Assembly: GCA_027924585.1 (NCBI GenBank)
Contig: BSBM01000123.1
Span: 15,702,001 to 15,766,000, forward strand
Origin: Larix kaempferi
Lineage: Eukaryota > Streptophyta > Pinopsida > Pinales > Pinaceae
Direction of reading: 5' to 3'
Length of the DNA stretch: 64,000 nucleotides
Part shown: positions 26,101 to 41,100 of the stretch, one piece after another
How the letters are laid out: the number at the start of each line of letters is the position of its first letter
Position numbering within the stretch: the first letter of the stretch is position 1
The notes under the pieces: model-generated
The model's database searches: none
What the model saw: only the letters and a program-made list of their open reading frames with translations
Told to the model about the DNA's origin: nothing
Position numbers and translations under genes: made by a program

Positions 26101-29100
26101 GTAGGCTACCTAGGGTATTTTCCCCGTAGGTGCCTAAAAACTACTAAAAATTACTAAAACTGAGCAAAAAGATTCACTCTGAAGGGTGAAGTGAGTAGGG
26201 GGGATCGTCATGCCCCATCTAACCCCAATAATGCTAAAAATCCCTCAACATCTTCCCTCAAACAACCTATGGGCCTGGTGACCAAAAGGTGACATCATCA
26301 AGAAAACTGCCCAAGGAAGGAGGGCGCTCTACTAGAAAGAGACCAGGAAGGGTGCATCAGGTGACCAGAAGAGAAGGCAAGAGCCTCAGAGCTGGAGAAC
26401 TGTCACCAGAGTAGAAAACAGGTAGGGGGTCATGTGACCCAGTGACCACCCCTAGGAACCTCGAACACCAACCGCAGGGCTACAAGCCCTAGAATAAGGC
26501 ATTCAGCAATGCCACTAAGCCATAGTACTCCTAAGGGAAGGACCAAAGGGTCCAGCCATAACCACCTCTCAAAAAGTACTAAAAGCACCCCATCATGGTC
26601 CTGAAAAAAAAATACACACCCTCTCCTTAGGCAAACATCTGAAGGTGTGCTGGTACTAGTACCACGTAACACTAACCTTTGTTGTAAAAATTTAAAATTA
26701 GTTTCCTTTTTGTAAATAATCTTTTGTACATTATTTTGTAGATTAAGCTTGTACATTATTTTATAGCGTAGTTTCATTTAGCATCTTTTATATATGTGAT
26801 ACTGATGGATCTTAGTTTTGTGCAGGACCCAGAGTTTCCGGAGTTCTCACCTACTCTATTTGATTAAAGATCAGTCAGAGCACATGTCCTTAGATGGAGC
26901 CAAATGTTACCTACTAAGTTGTACTTAGTTGGATTTCAAGTGAGCCAGCAAAGTTTGAACGAGGATACTTGTTCATGATCAGAGTTCAGAATTCCTTCAG
27001 GTCTTCTAGGCCCTTTTTTTTTTTTTCCACATGTTCATACCCCCTTGGGGGAATTGTAATAAAGTGTGCTAGCATGGACTTTTTGTAAAGGACTTCGCCT
27101 TCCTACGACTTAGACATCAAAGATGAGTATTCCAAGGTGTTTTTTCTCTTGTTAATTATGCACTGTTGAACAAGTTGTGTATAATTTTAGAGTTTTTCAC
27201 CTGCTTCCTCTAAACCTGGAATGCTCGTCCTGGTGCTTAGGCCTAGGTGGTTATTAAATTTCATTTGTCAATGTATGTTAACATGCTAGACATTAAAATT
27301 GAGTCATATGGACATGTGCTAGGTCCCCTAGGATTTTTTTAATTTTTGAGAAAAAAAAAATCCCATAAAATTAGAATTTTTTTAATAGTTTAATTGGAAA
27401 AATTGAAAATGTAATAAAAGTGTGATTTGTGGGCATAACTTGTCAAGTGGATGCTCGTTTTCTAAGCGAGAGCACCCACTAAACCCATAAACCCACTTAT
27501 CTTAAGTTTTGAGTAAGTATTTATCTCAGAAAATATTATTTACTCGAAAAAGTTAAAAAAAACAATTTAATTGGCAAATAAGACATAATAAAGTCAAAAT
27601 GGAGATCCCACAGATCAAGGATGTCTATTGGATTCATATATCCATTGATTGGAAATCAAATCAAGGAGAATATTGAGCAAATATGTAACCAATTTGATTG
27701 AGGATTGAGTAGCTCTCAAAGGGGGGGGTGCAAATCTCAATAAGTTGAGCGAATTAGTGAGGTGGAGGCTCCACATTGGGTGGTGGAGATTACAAGGAAG
27801 GAGGCACCCACCTCATGGAGAGGTGGCGCCATCCTATGTAGAGGAAATCAATCACATCCCCTTTCTCAATATTTGGGATGCCACTTGTGCAATTTGCCCT
27901 CCCTCCTTGATGTGCCCTCCTCTTCCTCATTTGTTATTTAAGCAAGGTTCTTACTCACATCTATTCATGAAGTGTGGAACCTATGCTCCTCTTGTAATTT
28001 TTCTTTGAATATTTGTTAATGGAATAAGGCTTTGGAGGTCTCATTGTGTCTTCTCTCATGTTGGATGATCATTGCTCCATGTGCTAAGTGAGGTAACTTG
28101 TGGATTTAGTCTTTGTATTTGCTCTTGCTTTACAAGTCTTTAGCCTTATATGATTAGTATGATCAATAGGATTGAGTAGTGTAGTTTCATTGCTCAATTA
28201 AAAATGCTAGTTTAAAGATCTAGGATTTTGCATATTGGTTTGCTTATGGGTATGCTCTCCTTATTTTTAATCTAGGATTTACTATGATTTAACAAGTTTT
28301 GTGCAAGTGTAGAGGGATCCGTAGGTACCTCGTTAGACTTTGCAAAGGACCTCGTTTGTTTACTTTGCTCTCCAACTTTTTTTTTGTGAGAAGCATAGTC
28401 TTTCTCGGAGCTACAAAGGACTCCATTTCCCATTCCTCAAAGGGGGCTTTTCTCCACCTTCTTCTCTAAATTTCTCAAACACTTTCTGGTTTCTCCCTCT
28501 TGTTCTTTAGATCTACATTGTTTAAAGTTAATATATTTCTTAGATCTAAGTTATAAGAGTAGATTGCATAGATCTAAATTTCTTAAAGTTTATAATTCAA
28601 AAAAATAGATCTAGCTTAGAAAATAGTTGGTTTTTTGCAAGTCTTTTCAAAGCATTTTTTAAACTTGTTAATCAACTAGTTTTCTTTCAAGTTTTAAAAG
28701 TTAAAATCGACCATTCAAATGCCTTATTGGTTTCTTTTCAAGGTTTTCCAAGACCCTAAGAGGGTTGGCTTTATATCTAGTAACTTAGAATTTTTAGACT
28801 TTTTTCTAACTTGCCCAAGTCACTTTTAAAGTGATTTTGGGCACCTTTGCTACTAATTTCGTTTGCTGGTTTTTGTTTTATGACAACAGAAAAAGAGACT
28901 TTGGTAGACTTATTTTGACACGATTAAACAAGCCAAGACCCTCTTGAACCATCCATTTCCTCTCAAGCTTTTTCTACAAGCTTTGTAACCTCTTTTCTCC
29001 AAAAAGTTATAAGGAGAAAGAGTTCTTTTTACTTTAGTGGGTATTGTAATCTCATAATAAAGTCACTTTTGGAAGTGAGCTCATAAAGCTTGTTTCTCAT

Positions 29101-32100
29101 CCCCCTAGGGGAGATTGGTGTCGGTGCCCTTTTTGTGGTTGTTTTTACTTCTTTAGCTTTCTAATTTTTACTTAAGTTTTAACTTGATTAAAATTAACTT
29201 AGATTAATTAAAACTTACCGTTGTGGTCCAATCCAAATATTGGGCCATTGACTCACTCGGGACATAGGAACCTTTTAATTGTGTTTTTGCAAACCGTATA
29301 CTTTTACAATTACAATTTGATTTATCTTTTGCAAAAGTAATCGGATACTAACCCACTACTTCGGTAGTGTAGTAATTAGATAACTTGTTATTTTTCAGTC
29401 TTTATTTTCCTTTTAATTAAAAACCTTGCTTTCCCGAAGTACAGATTTTAGGATAAGGGCTTGCTCGAGTATTAGCCAGAAAAGAGACTCTTGGGTTGTT
29501 AATAAACAAGAAAACTTTGTTCAAAAATATTTATAATTAACAAGGCTATGTCCCCGTATGCTCTAGATCTCTGCAGCATCGACTGAACAATTGATCATAC
29601 CAGAAAGGGACTTAGTGACTAGTAATTAGTCTTCACACCTTTTAATTAACCTCCCATAGATGAATATCCAACGTCTCCATTTTGCTTCTGTGGGGAAATT
29701 TCAAAAAGAAAGCGAAAACAACTAGATAGTGACTGCGGAGCCCCATCAGACCACATCCGCGTTTGGTGTAGTGTGGGACACACCCCTGCAACTCTGATCT
29801 AGCCCACATTTTCTTGCGTGGAGCCACACTTAGCGAGTCTGGACATATTCCCAGTACCTTTGTGGTATATCAGGAATCCCCATCCCTAATAATCCACTCA
29901 TCTTTTACAATAATTTAAAATTGATAAAGAGCAATCACAAAACTTTTCAAGCACAACAACAACACTCTATTGGACTCCATTTTCAACACTGTTCATTTAC
30001 TATTATTTTACAAGCTTTATTTTGAAATTTATCATGTATTAAGTGACTTTGTGATTTATACAATCTTTATGTTGTTGTGACTACAATTTTATATTGCAAA
30101 TCTCTTGTTTCAATTTCATTTTTATAAAACTCTTAAACAACTTACTCATCCACCAAAACCACTAATTAGCTTAATCAACCTTAGTAACCTTTAGGGTCCA
30201 CCCCCCTTGGCTCCACTAGGAGTTTGCCTAAACGAAGGACTCAAGAATCAAGTGACAGTACTTAACTCAAAGCTTGCCCCCAAGGACACACTTAGTGGCT
30301 TGAAGATTTCTGCCACATTGAACCCTACGTGTGTGAAAAGCAGCAACAGGCATTAGGTCCGTCCATGTATATATTTTCAAAATATAATTATATTCTATAA
30401 TATATTTACATATCATATATATAATATATACTAAATTATAAAGTATAATACATATATAATATATATAGTATAAAGTATAATCTATATAAGATATAATATA
30501 TGCCTAAAATATCTAATATACATGTTATAACCTATGAACTTTATAAATTATATGGCATAAACTACACTTAATAACCTATCTGCTCTTAGTATTATCTATT
30601 CGATCCTATGATCCTATCTAAGCAAGAACCCTAAGGGATCATCTCAGTCACCACGTCACAAGGAAATGAATCCATGCTGTCCTAAAATTTATAGCGACTA
30701 GTCTTTAGTCGAGAGGGAAATGGCTTTAACTAAACATGATGAATGCAAGCCACTTGGAAATTAATATCGACCACTGAAAGAAGTAACGCACACGTTGATA
30801 GCACACGGAATGCACACGCTAATATCTGGTCGTTAAGAGGGAAAGGAATGTGCAACCCATCAAGAAGAAAATAATTCGATTGTGAATGATTAAAGACACG
30901 TATGTCACTGGCCGCTCCTACCTTTGCGGATTGAAGCCAAGAACTAGAAAACACATTGCGACTTAGCAATAATAGAGAACCCGTGTTAGAGTGGACAAAT
31001 TTAATGAGCCGAACTAAAACGAATTTGACATTTTGGTTGAAGTTTGACGAATTTCAAACTTGAAAGAAGAAATCCGTCGAATCCTGTGACATAGATTTAA
31101 AGTAAAAACTTTGGCGCAGTTGCCTTCCTATTCGACTGACACCTTGCACACATGCGGGTTGGAATCTTCTTCGATAAATGAAAGCATGTCCAAAGTACTG
31201 ATCAGAGGAAAACATGTATGATGTTTGGGAAAAAGCCTTGCATCCATCTATATGGAGAAAATTGCATGGCCGAAAATAATGACTAGAAGATGCATGAGTC
31301 ACAAAGTTGTTCCCCGATAGAGGTACCGAAATCTAGAGCACTTCTACTTTCTTTGATAGTTTTTCCAGATGTCACTACTCGATTTGGAAAACTAAGATCT
31401 CAATCGGCCTTGAGTCTCTATAAGCCACAAGCAATTCCAACTTCTCTATGCCAGAGAAGATCACAACTATGCAAGATACTTATAACAAAAAGCACTGTAG
31501 ATCTCGTATCAACTTAAACACACATATGAAACTCAGATTTACCCTGGAAACCCCAATGGGGAAACCAGCATCTATGGGGATTTCTTCTTTCTCGAGCCCT
31601 GAGCATATAATAGAGAGAAAATTACAATCAGATGTTCAGAAGATACAATAAGAACCTGACGGGTCAAAACCCTAGATATGCATGCAATAACAACTGTTTC
31701 TCTTGGAGAAATGTGCCCTAGTTGTCTTCTCTAACTCTGGATCTTTGATCACTGTCACTACCAATATCTGGAAGTAGTACTAACTCTCTAATCACTTTGC
31801 TCTGATCTACTCAAACACGGAAGAAATACTGCAACCTGCTCTCAGCATGAAGTGCGCCCCCTCTGCATGAGAAATGCGCCCCTCCTCCACTGCTCTGAAG
31901 TTGCCCCTCTGCAAATCTCTGTCAAACACTAATAAGATATGCTTTGTTCCTTCTCAATCACTGAAGAAGAACCACTCTGGTTCTCTCGGCCCTCCTGGCC
32001 TCAAGACGGATGTCCTCACAAACAAGTGCACCCACCCTACATGGGAAGTGTGCCCCTCTCTATAAAGTCACCCTAGCTCAGCCTCTGAGCTTCCTCTGCA

Positions 32101-35100
32101 CAGATGATCTCTCTGCACTCTGGATTGGTTGATCTGTGCCTCAGATCAAGCAGGAACAGATCCCTCTCGGATCCTCTCACTCTCACCCTCTGCAGATGCA
32201 CCCCTCTTCGCAGGAAGTCACCCTTTGCATGCACAAGTGTGCCCTCACTCTGTAAATCTCCTCACTCTAAATAAACTACAAAGTAATTTTTTCGGTGACA
32301 TTTTGCCTCCTTATATCTACTCACTGACCGATTAGGGTTTCCGAAACCCTAATCGGAAACCCTGAGTGCATGCAAAAATATCGCTTTTGCATGCTTTTTA
32401 ATTTAAAAAGTTTGCATGCAAAATATTGCATGCATTAGGCAAATCACCCTGAAAGATCTTCATGCATCCACTGTTGGAATCATGACACTTGGTAGAGTGC
32501 ATCTCACCCTCTACCTCATCCTGATGCCTATACTGAAAATGCACCTCCATGTTAGGCATCTGAACATGAAAGACATCTCGAGATACACCTCTATCTCTAA
32601 CATTCCTTTTAGGTCGAAAATTTCTTCTAGGAAGGGGCTTCCTTGACTGGAACATTCGTTGATTTACTGGGGCAGCCTGCTGATATTGGAGATTTTTCTC
32701 TAGAGTCTAAACAAACCATTTTGTTGGTAAGATTTTGAAACAAATCCACCAACCTTGTTGGCATATCACCATTTTCGCTCTCCCCTTCTTTTTTTGTTTC
32801 TTGATCTGCTCTTCCTTGAAGATCAAAGAGCCAAGAAGAGTTGGCTTGGATCTTCCTAGTTGCAACCACATTCCTTTCAATTTTCTATGCAACACCAAGT
32901 GCCTATTCCAAGTTTCACATGTCCTTTTCCCTAAGCACAAAACAAAAAGATTCAGCAAAGGCATTGAAATAATAAAGTAAAATAGAATCTTCGATAGGAC
33001 ACACATGCCTAAAAATTCTATTGTAAAGCTTAACAAAACAATTATCAAACTCAGAAACAAACTCATTTTTGCTTTTTCGAGCTGAGTGAGTGTAACTCAT
33101 CCAACAAGCAAACACTGTCTTGTTTGTAATCCCATTTCTCTTTAAATTTCTTTTGCATGAATCCCATCCATCGATGGAGGTGTGGGGGAGGGATTTGTAC
33201 CATGTCCGTGCTTCCCCATTCCAGGTTTCGCACAAACATCTTTATTACAACATCTTCATATCCCACCTCCAAATCGTCTACAAATTTCAAAAGTACAGTC
33301 AGATGGTCATCAACAGATACTGCATTACTCCCAACAAAATTTGGAAGTCACTTACAGTAGTCACATGTAGCAATATCATGAGGTTAATTAGTAATATGAG
33401 GTTGATTAGGAATCAAGGCAAAAATCAAAGGAGCATATACTATAAATGAAAATCTAACTATCGAAACCGCCATTGTACTAGCCTGAGATGAAGTCGATGT
33501 GGAAATACAGTGGTTAAAGGTGAAGAAGATGAGCTCACCAAAGAGCTTACCACAAGAGCAGAACTAACCATGGATCCACTTACCGTGGCACTTATGGTAG
33601 GCAATGGTACTGTTATCACACAACTTGTTGTTGTCCCAAAAGGTGATTCTATCCAGGATAGTAGAGGCATTGGACAACTAAAGAGGTGACCCGAGAGATG
33701 CCCGGTTCCCAATGCAATTGGTTGTCATGTTAACCGAGGCACTCTTCGCTTTAGATCTAGCCTAAGCAAGACCAAGGGGGATACCCTAGCTAACCTATAA
33801 AGGCTAGCGAACCTACTCAAGACCTCCTAGGGAAATGTGAAGGAGGAAAAGGAGAAGATCAAGAGTGGATAGATCTAGATCTAGAATTAATAAGTGGACC
33901 CAAGGAGTTAGGGCTTGGTTGAAGAGGCTTATGAGATGGAAAAATGTTTAACCAAGGAAATATTAGGCCACTTAGGGGTTAAGATTAGTAGATCTAGATA
34001 GATCTAATGCCAAGTAGAAAGACCCAAGTGGGGCCCACCCTTAAAATATGGAAAATGGTCAAAATGGGGCCCACAAGGTGAAGATCAAAGTGAAATGGCA
34101 CTAGGGGGTTTGCTACTCAATGGATAAATGGATTTGAGAAGGAACAAGCAATACCCATGATGTGGATCTAGCAAAATCCCACCTACCCAACAAGTGTGAC
34201 CTCCCTTGGAGAGGCCCAGTGCGTTAGATGAGGGGGTAAATGGAGTCTGATGCCCACCAAACTTTAGATCCAAGGTTTGTTAATTATTATAGAGGTGGGT
34301 TTTAATTATTAAAACCAAGCAATTGCTAGATCTCACCGGATCTAAAAAAATAAAAAATGAGAGTTTTGAGATATGAGGGTTTGAGATCTCTAGAATAAAT
34401 GGATAAGTTAGAAGAATAAAATACGTACCTCTTGAGCGTACCTGGATAATGATAATGGATGTTGATTGTGACGAGGATTACTTCCACAAAGATCAAATGA
34501 AAGACTTGGTAGTTTCTCTTGCTCACACGATTTGCCCAAGCCCACTAGTGCATCCCTCTCTTCCTGCAAAACCAAGGAGACAAAGCTCAATTAGCAAACA
34601 AAAATTTGGGTAGATGCAAGTAAGAAGAAATGATAGAGAATAATTGGTACAAAGACAAAATCACTCCCTGTTTGAACCAAAATTTGATAGAAGGTTGTAG
34701 GGTAGGCCTCCCAACCAATGCGCACTCCTCCAAATCGTCCTCTTGCCCTGCAAATCGATATAGTGGAACAAAAATACAAAATAGCTACACAAATTCCTCA
34801 GTGCAATGGAAAAGCATTTACAATCACCATAGCCTAAACATCCATCTCAAGATCCAAGCATGTACTCAAAAGATATTTCTTGTATTCCAATAACCAAGAG
34901 CCAAAAATTTCTAGATGCCTTTACTATAGGGAGGGTTCTTCCTTAAATAGGAGGAGAGAGACCAAAACCCTAACCACTTTTTAAATGAGTGGTGGAGATC
35001 AAAAGATAAAAACAATACAATCAACGACTAAGATGAGCCGGTACAATATAACATGGATCCACTCACATGAGGGGGGTGCGCACTCACTAAAAGAGTCCCT

Positions 35101-38100
35101 AGGGGGGTGCACACCACATAAAAGTGACTAAAACATAAGTGTGCCACATAAGATGACAAGGACAAGTGACTAAGAGCACATGGTGGGGATAGGAGGCTTT
35201 ATTATCCTTCACTAACATCACCCCATGGCACAATGACATAACATATGACTCAATAACATGTCCAAGTGAATAAATGATCAAATCCTGGCCCCCTCAACTG
35301 AGAGAATAATGCATCAAACGACAACCCGGAGACTGTGTGGACCCCACTGAATGCTGCAAGCTAATCTGGAAGGAGTGGGATACATCATAGGTGGCCTCTG
35401 AAGAGACCTCATGCCAAAACCTTGCCTCAATAGCCCAAATCAATTTCCTTAATGACCTTTTTATTCCATTTTTATTCCACCTATAAAACCATCAAAATGC
35501 CTGAAACCCACTATCGGATGCCCGGGCAAAAATCTGACTGTACCATCATGTTTGGAGAGGGGGGTAATATGGTAATAACAAGTGGCTGGACCACCCCTCT
35601 CCTCTGTAGCACCATAGGCAAACAAGCAAGCTCAAGAAAACTGTTGGACAAGCCATTTCTGCATGGCAAAACTGGCCAAAAGTGGAAATATGCCTATATC
35701 ATCTCTAAGAGTGCTTGAAAGTTGAAACTAATAATTGAGTGTCTCAATAGACTCAGTAGGCCCAAATCTACTAGAGATGAGTACCCATGCCCCTTGTGGC
35801 AACCTGTAAGATCATCTGTAGCCTCAGCCATACCTGGACAATAATAATATAATGGTCTGGAAATAATAATAACCAATAAAAAAATGCATCAACCATTATC
35901 TGAAACCTGTGTCCATTGTATGAAACCATCAAAGGTGCATCAAAGGACCATAAATCATCATCATACATCATCACTGGTCCAACTCATCACAGATCCCAAG
36001 GTTGACCAAGTCAAACTGGGTTTGACCAGGTCAAGACTGATCAAAATATGAACCAGGCTGAAAAATCTTATTGCTGCAAGTGCAAATGGTTAAGACATGC
36101 TCTTTTAATCATTTTCATAGCAAGACTTAAAGTATTAAGCATCATTTCACTGGCAGTTAATTAATAATAGCATAAAGCATAAGTTCAAATAATTATTTAC
36201 TTTACAAAAGAACCTCAAGGATATACTCATTCTGTAGACATGATCAATTTGCTAGCAAAGGGTGAAGGTGAAAAATACAAGGCTAGGACAAGGGGATGAC
36301 GCAATTGACTCAACACTTTGATACTTTGGATAAGGGAAAGGGAATACACACTTAAGCATGTGTCGGATAATAAATACAAAGGGAATGGTAGTGTCTCACA
36401 AATGGAATAAGTTGTTTAGAGGGGTGCTTATTCAACCTTGGCAAATGTCTACAAATCACATCATTTCATTTCATTTCCTTAGCCAACAGTCTTTGGGTTT
36501 AGCATATATTTAACCACTGCTTTCATTAGGCCCATATAACCCTTTTGGGGATTTTGCATGTGCTTAGAAGCACAACTTCTAAAGCCTTCATCCACGGTGC
36601 TTTTAGTTTCCAAATCATTTCATTTGACAACACTTTTGGGGATTTTGTTTGTGCTTAGAAGCACAGCTACTAAATCTTTCATCCAGGCTGCTTTTAGTTT
36701 CCAATTCATTCAATTTCACAACCCTTTTGGGGATCTTGCATGTGTTTAGCAACACAACTACTCAAGCTTTCATCCATGGTGTTTATTCATTTAAGTTTCC
36801 ATAAATGATGGTAGTATAATTTGCTTCAGGTTTTAGCCAACACAACTCATGCAACTAGGGCGACTCTCTACAATCAAGACCAAACATCGAGGCAACCAAC
36901 TAGAGTGATCAAGGTATCAAATCCAACTCACCAAAGGGTAAGTTATGTTTCCAACTCAAAGCTAAGACACAAACTAACAGGGATGCTATTCAACACAGAG
37001 GCAAAAGTGGGGAAGTCCTCCATATCACAGGCTGAGATGTAAGTAAGGGTAAAAACCAAAAGTGGGAAAGACAACGGATGGATGGGGAAAGTGAAGGTGA
37101 TGCCTAAGCTAGCAAGCCATAAAAGGTGGGAATGATCATGTCCACACTCCTAAGAGGGTAAAACCAATGAGTATAAAACAAGAGCTTCGATATGTAAGTA
37201 ATACAACCATTTAGATAATAACAACCATATTCATTTGTATAGATATACCACCAAATCATGATTACTATATACTAAGTCAAGCTATCAAAATGACTAAAAG
37301 AGCAAGATAATAAAACCAATGCACATCATATACCTGTTGGGCCATATACCTGTATCTGCTATTTGGATCACCTGTAACCACTAAGACACTGTTGCTGATA
37401 CTCTGGGCACTGCACTACTCTGTATGGAATAAAAGGTCATCTCGGTCATCAAATCTGAGGTCAAAAGGCTCAATCGTGGCATAAGGTCTACTGCATGTCT
37501 GATCTGGGGCTGCTCTGATGTGTGAGTGATCATAAGTAATATTGCTCACCATAGCTGATCTCACTGAAACTGTGTAAAGGCAAAGCTCAAAAATATATAC
37601 TGAACTGCTCTGCAATCATGGTAGCCTGGTAACAGGCACCTAGTGTTAAATTTCATACATTCATAGCATAACACATAAATGCATTACCAAGATCACTAGA
37701 AGTAAGACAAAGCACAAAACAACAACACAGAGTTTACCCTGGGAAACCCAAATGGGAGAAAACCCAGCAACCTTCACAGAGAGATGATAATTCTGAGATC
37801 ATAATACAAATGAAGAAAGAGAAAGAATGTGAAAGTATTTTTCACAAGTAGAAGCCCCAAATAAACCTTCTTCTTCAAGTGATGCGAAAATCTCCTCCTC
37901 CAAGTGATGTGCACTTCCTAAGTGAGTGAATGAGCTAATGAGGTGCACGAGCCTCTTATTTATACAAGCGCAAACAGGAAAATTCCCTTATGGGGCCGAC
38001 TTCACCTGGGGGCAATAAATAATTTATATTTAATCTTTGTATTTGTTTCTTTTGCACCCCAAGGCTTACATTGATTCTTTCATGTGTTTACATAATTGAT

Positions 38101-41100
38101 TACATAAAGTTCTTCTCCTCTTAGGAGGTATAAACAAGTACAATGAAAGTACAATAAAATATAATGAATAATATCTTCCAAAGTTGTACAAAATCCAACA
38201 CCTAGGAGGCACTCAAGATTGTGGAATCACCCTTTGAATGCGGTGAAATCTAAGGTGATTTATTGTTTTTATTACAAAATAAATGTTGTGTTTTGTTAAG
38301 GCCAAGAGTGATACCTTGTGTAGGATCAAATCATGACGATCTTCTATTACTTTCCAGGATGACTAGATCCTACAAATAGTGGAATCGCCAGGTGAGACAA
38401 AAAAATACAAAATATATAAGATAAATCTAACCAATGTCACTTAGATTTTTCGAGGACTAACGAAATTCCCCAATAATGGCACCAGTTTGTTATCACACGA
38501 ATCTGTACCACAGTCACACAGTAATTATAGATCATCTACTCCTGTCATAACTAGACGCCTCTCCGTTTCAGACTGGTGCTTTTCCAGTCCAAGGGAGTTG
38601 TCCCCAGAGGTTACACGTTGTAGTTTGATCTGTAAATCTGCATAAACAACTTAGAGAAAACAATGTGCTAAAGCTCTCTATTTGATTGTCCTAAAACAGT
38701 TGAAGAATGAGGGTCAATTCAAAACACTAGGTTTCGAAGTTTGAGAGCAAGTTTTTAAAAAGATTATGACCTGAAAACAAATGAAAAGAAGCGAAAGAAT
38801 TTGCATCTTGAGCGATTAGATAAAGCAAAACAAGAATAAAGGAAAAACCACCAAACATTTACCAACATTCATACCATTAGTATCCAACGAAACAAAGAGC
38901 TAGTATAAAGCATAAATGAATCTATCACATGTTACCAAGAGACTATTTGCAATTTTGCACCATAGTGGTTGACATAAAACAGGCTGTCAATGTTCTTCCC
39001 GCCAGCAAATGAGAGTGGTGGTCAGAGAATGGTGGATGGAGAGGTGAAGAATTATTCCACTGCGGCCAATAATGCTCCCCAAAAATGATTGTCTAGCCTT
39101 CCCTCTTGCTCAAACTCTAAATAATAAAGACCTTCAAGAGAGGCCTCATGCAAGTCAACCTCTAACTGTTGTAGTAGTCTGGTGTAAGACTCCTCTTTGC
39201 ATGTGTGCTAGGTGCCCTCCTCTCATGTTTATGCCCGCTGAACTACAAAACTCAGCTCATGCATGTTTAATCCTCAAGTAGTATTGCTTGTTCTCTTAGA
39301 TAGGTGCACCCCTTCTTAATTGCCTCTTTGGTAGGTGCGCCCCTCTTCTTAACCTGGACTAATTTGCATGCATAGTGAGCCCCTCCTTCACTGCTATTAC
39401 AACTAGTTAGTTCGCAACGTCTTCTTTCACATGATTCACTTAACTAGACCATGCATGCAAACTGGCAATGAAGTGGCCTCTTAACTGACAATTGAACTGA
39501 TGTGCGCCCTGCCTGTTGCTCCATGCATACGCCCACTAGTTAATTGAAGTAACCTTCTCATGTGTGAACCTACGTCTCCAACGAATGGTTAGTTCCTTCC
39601 TTAACCTGAGGTCTTCACCTTCCGTAAGTGCACCCTTCTCCACCTTTCCAATGTGCCCCTCTTCTCAACCTCTTCAACAGTGATGCATGCGCCCTCATCT
39701 ACTTTACTCGTACAATTTTTTTGGGTTTATTAACATAGGTTTTTGGAGGCTTTCCTTGCTGTCAAAGGCACTTAGGACAGCAAATTTTCGCACTTAATCT
39801 CACCTCATTTTTGGTTGTTTTAACTGTGCATGTTCTTGGCGTTTTTTCAATCATCGTTCTTGTAGATATCCACCTGTAAAATGTGAAATCAGATCTCTGC
39901 TTTTGATTTGCCGCAACCCAGTAGTCTGCTGTCTATTGATTTTTTGTTTTAGGAAACCTCCAAACTTGCAAGTGTTAGCTGCTATCACTATTTTCTAGCT
40001 GCTTCTTACAATTCTCTCTTGTCAGGAAAGAGATCTGGGAGCCAAGACTGGCATATATATGCTGTCAAATCAGCAAGAAAAAGCTGCCTTGTGTTCTTAA
40101 CTCAACATTCTTTTATCCACCAAACCCTGATCAGCCTCCTCATTGCTTGCTCGAAGTTTTGACATTAAACCTGTACCTTCCACATAAAAAATGGTAATCA
40201 TACAAATAAGCAGTCTCGTTGGGACTTGTTTCTTACACAAACTGAACATGCATGAATATCCATGTCATGTGGCCCTCATGATCAAGGTGCATGCCTAGAT
40301 CAACAAACAATGTGACCAGCCTGTGGAATCATGCTGGATCTTAACCCTCCAGTAGTGTAGGCACAACTGAGGGTTAACAGGACCACACCTTTAATACCCA
40401 AGATTACCAACATCGCATCCCTTTCGGCATCCATTTCCTATGTATTAGGGCATAGACCCACAACAAGTTCCTCTTTCATGGGGGCAATAGTTCCCTTTGA
40501 AGGAAGAAGGCGCCACTCTCGCTAGCTCTTTCTCACATTAGAAACCCCAGCTCTCGTAAACCTGGCATTCAAAGAACGAACCACTACTTTGATAGACCCA
40601 TCACTCCCATAGCAATTAAGGACAATGCATTTTGGAGGAGATCTCTCATGAGATTGGCTTCTCTGACAATAAACATTGTCCCTTCCTTCAAGAACATGTC
40701 CAACTTGACCTCTAGAGGAAATATCCTCCACAACACCATGAGAACTCATTGAAAACCTAAATCTATCGATTGTACAGCCTTTGTCACCTGTAGCAAGGTT
40801 GTACCATTAATTCCCTTAGCATTTGTGTCACCTGAACCAGCCAAATTCGCTAAACTAACCAAATCCTCACCTAATAGACCTGCCGCATCCATACCAACTT
40901 GTGGGGCTGTCGTATACTCCTGCTGCACATTTTCACAGTGGCCTCTATATAAATTTGAATTCAATTTCTTAGATGTTAGTGTATAATGAGGATGACATGT
41001 CAAATATGTAAATGTCTTCAACCCCGATAATTTGTGTAAGATGCAGTCATTGTTCCTCAAGCCTTTGGATGCCCATACTTTAAAAGGAACAAATGTGTAA

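Larger units (their letters stand above)
21610..26250 (-). mobile_element. LTR B1, split by a hAT insertion
   Basis: The segments 21610-22284 and 25696-26250 read continuously once the hAT element is removed. Both match LTR B2 at 31330-32445 ('ataccctggaaaccccaa', 'atgtgccctaa', 'tttgctctgatct', 'tgcatgcaaaa'). At the right end the reverse strand reads GAGGGAAGA then TGTTGAGGGATTTTTAGC, which looks like a polypurine tract followed by an LTR start, hence the minus orientation. The left border is approximate. The orientation rests on that one junction. Confidence 0.6.

Noticed and set aside
32627-33290. Treating the three minus ORFs as separate host genes
   Set aside because: They join as frameshifted pieces of one retrotransposon gag in the expected order.
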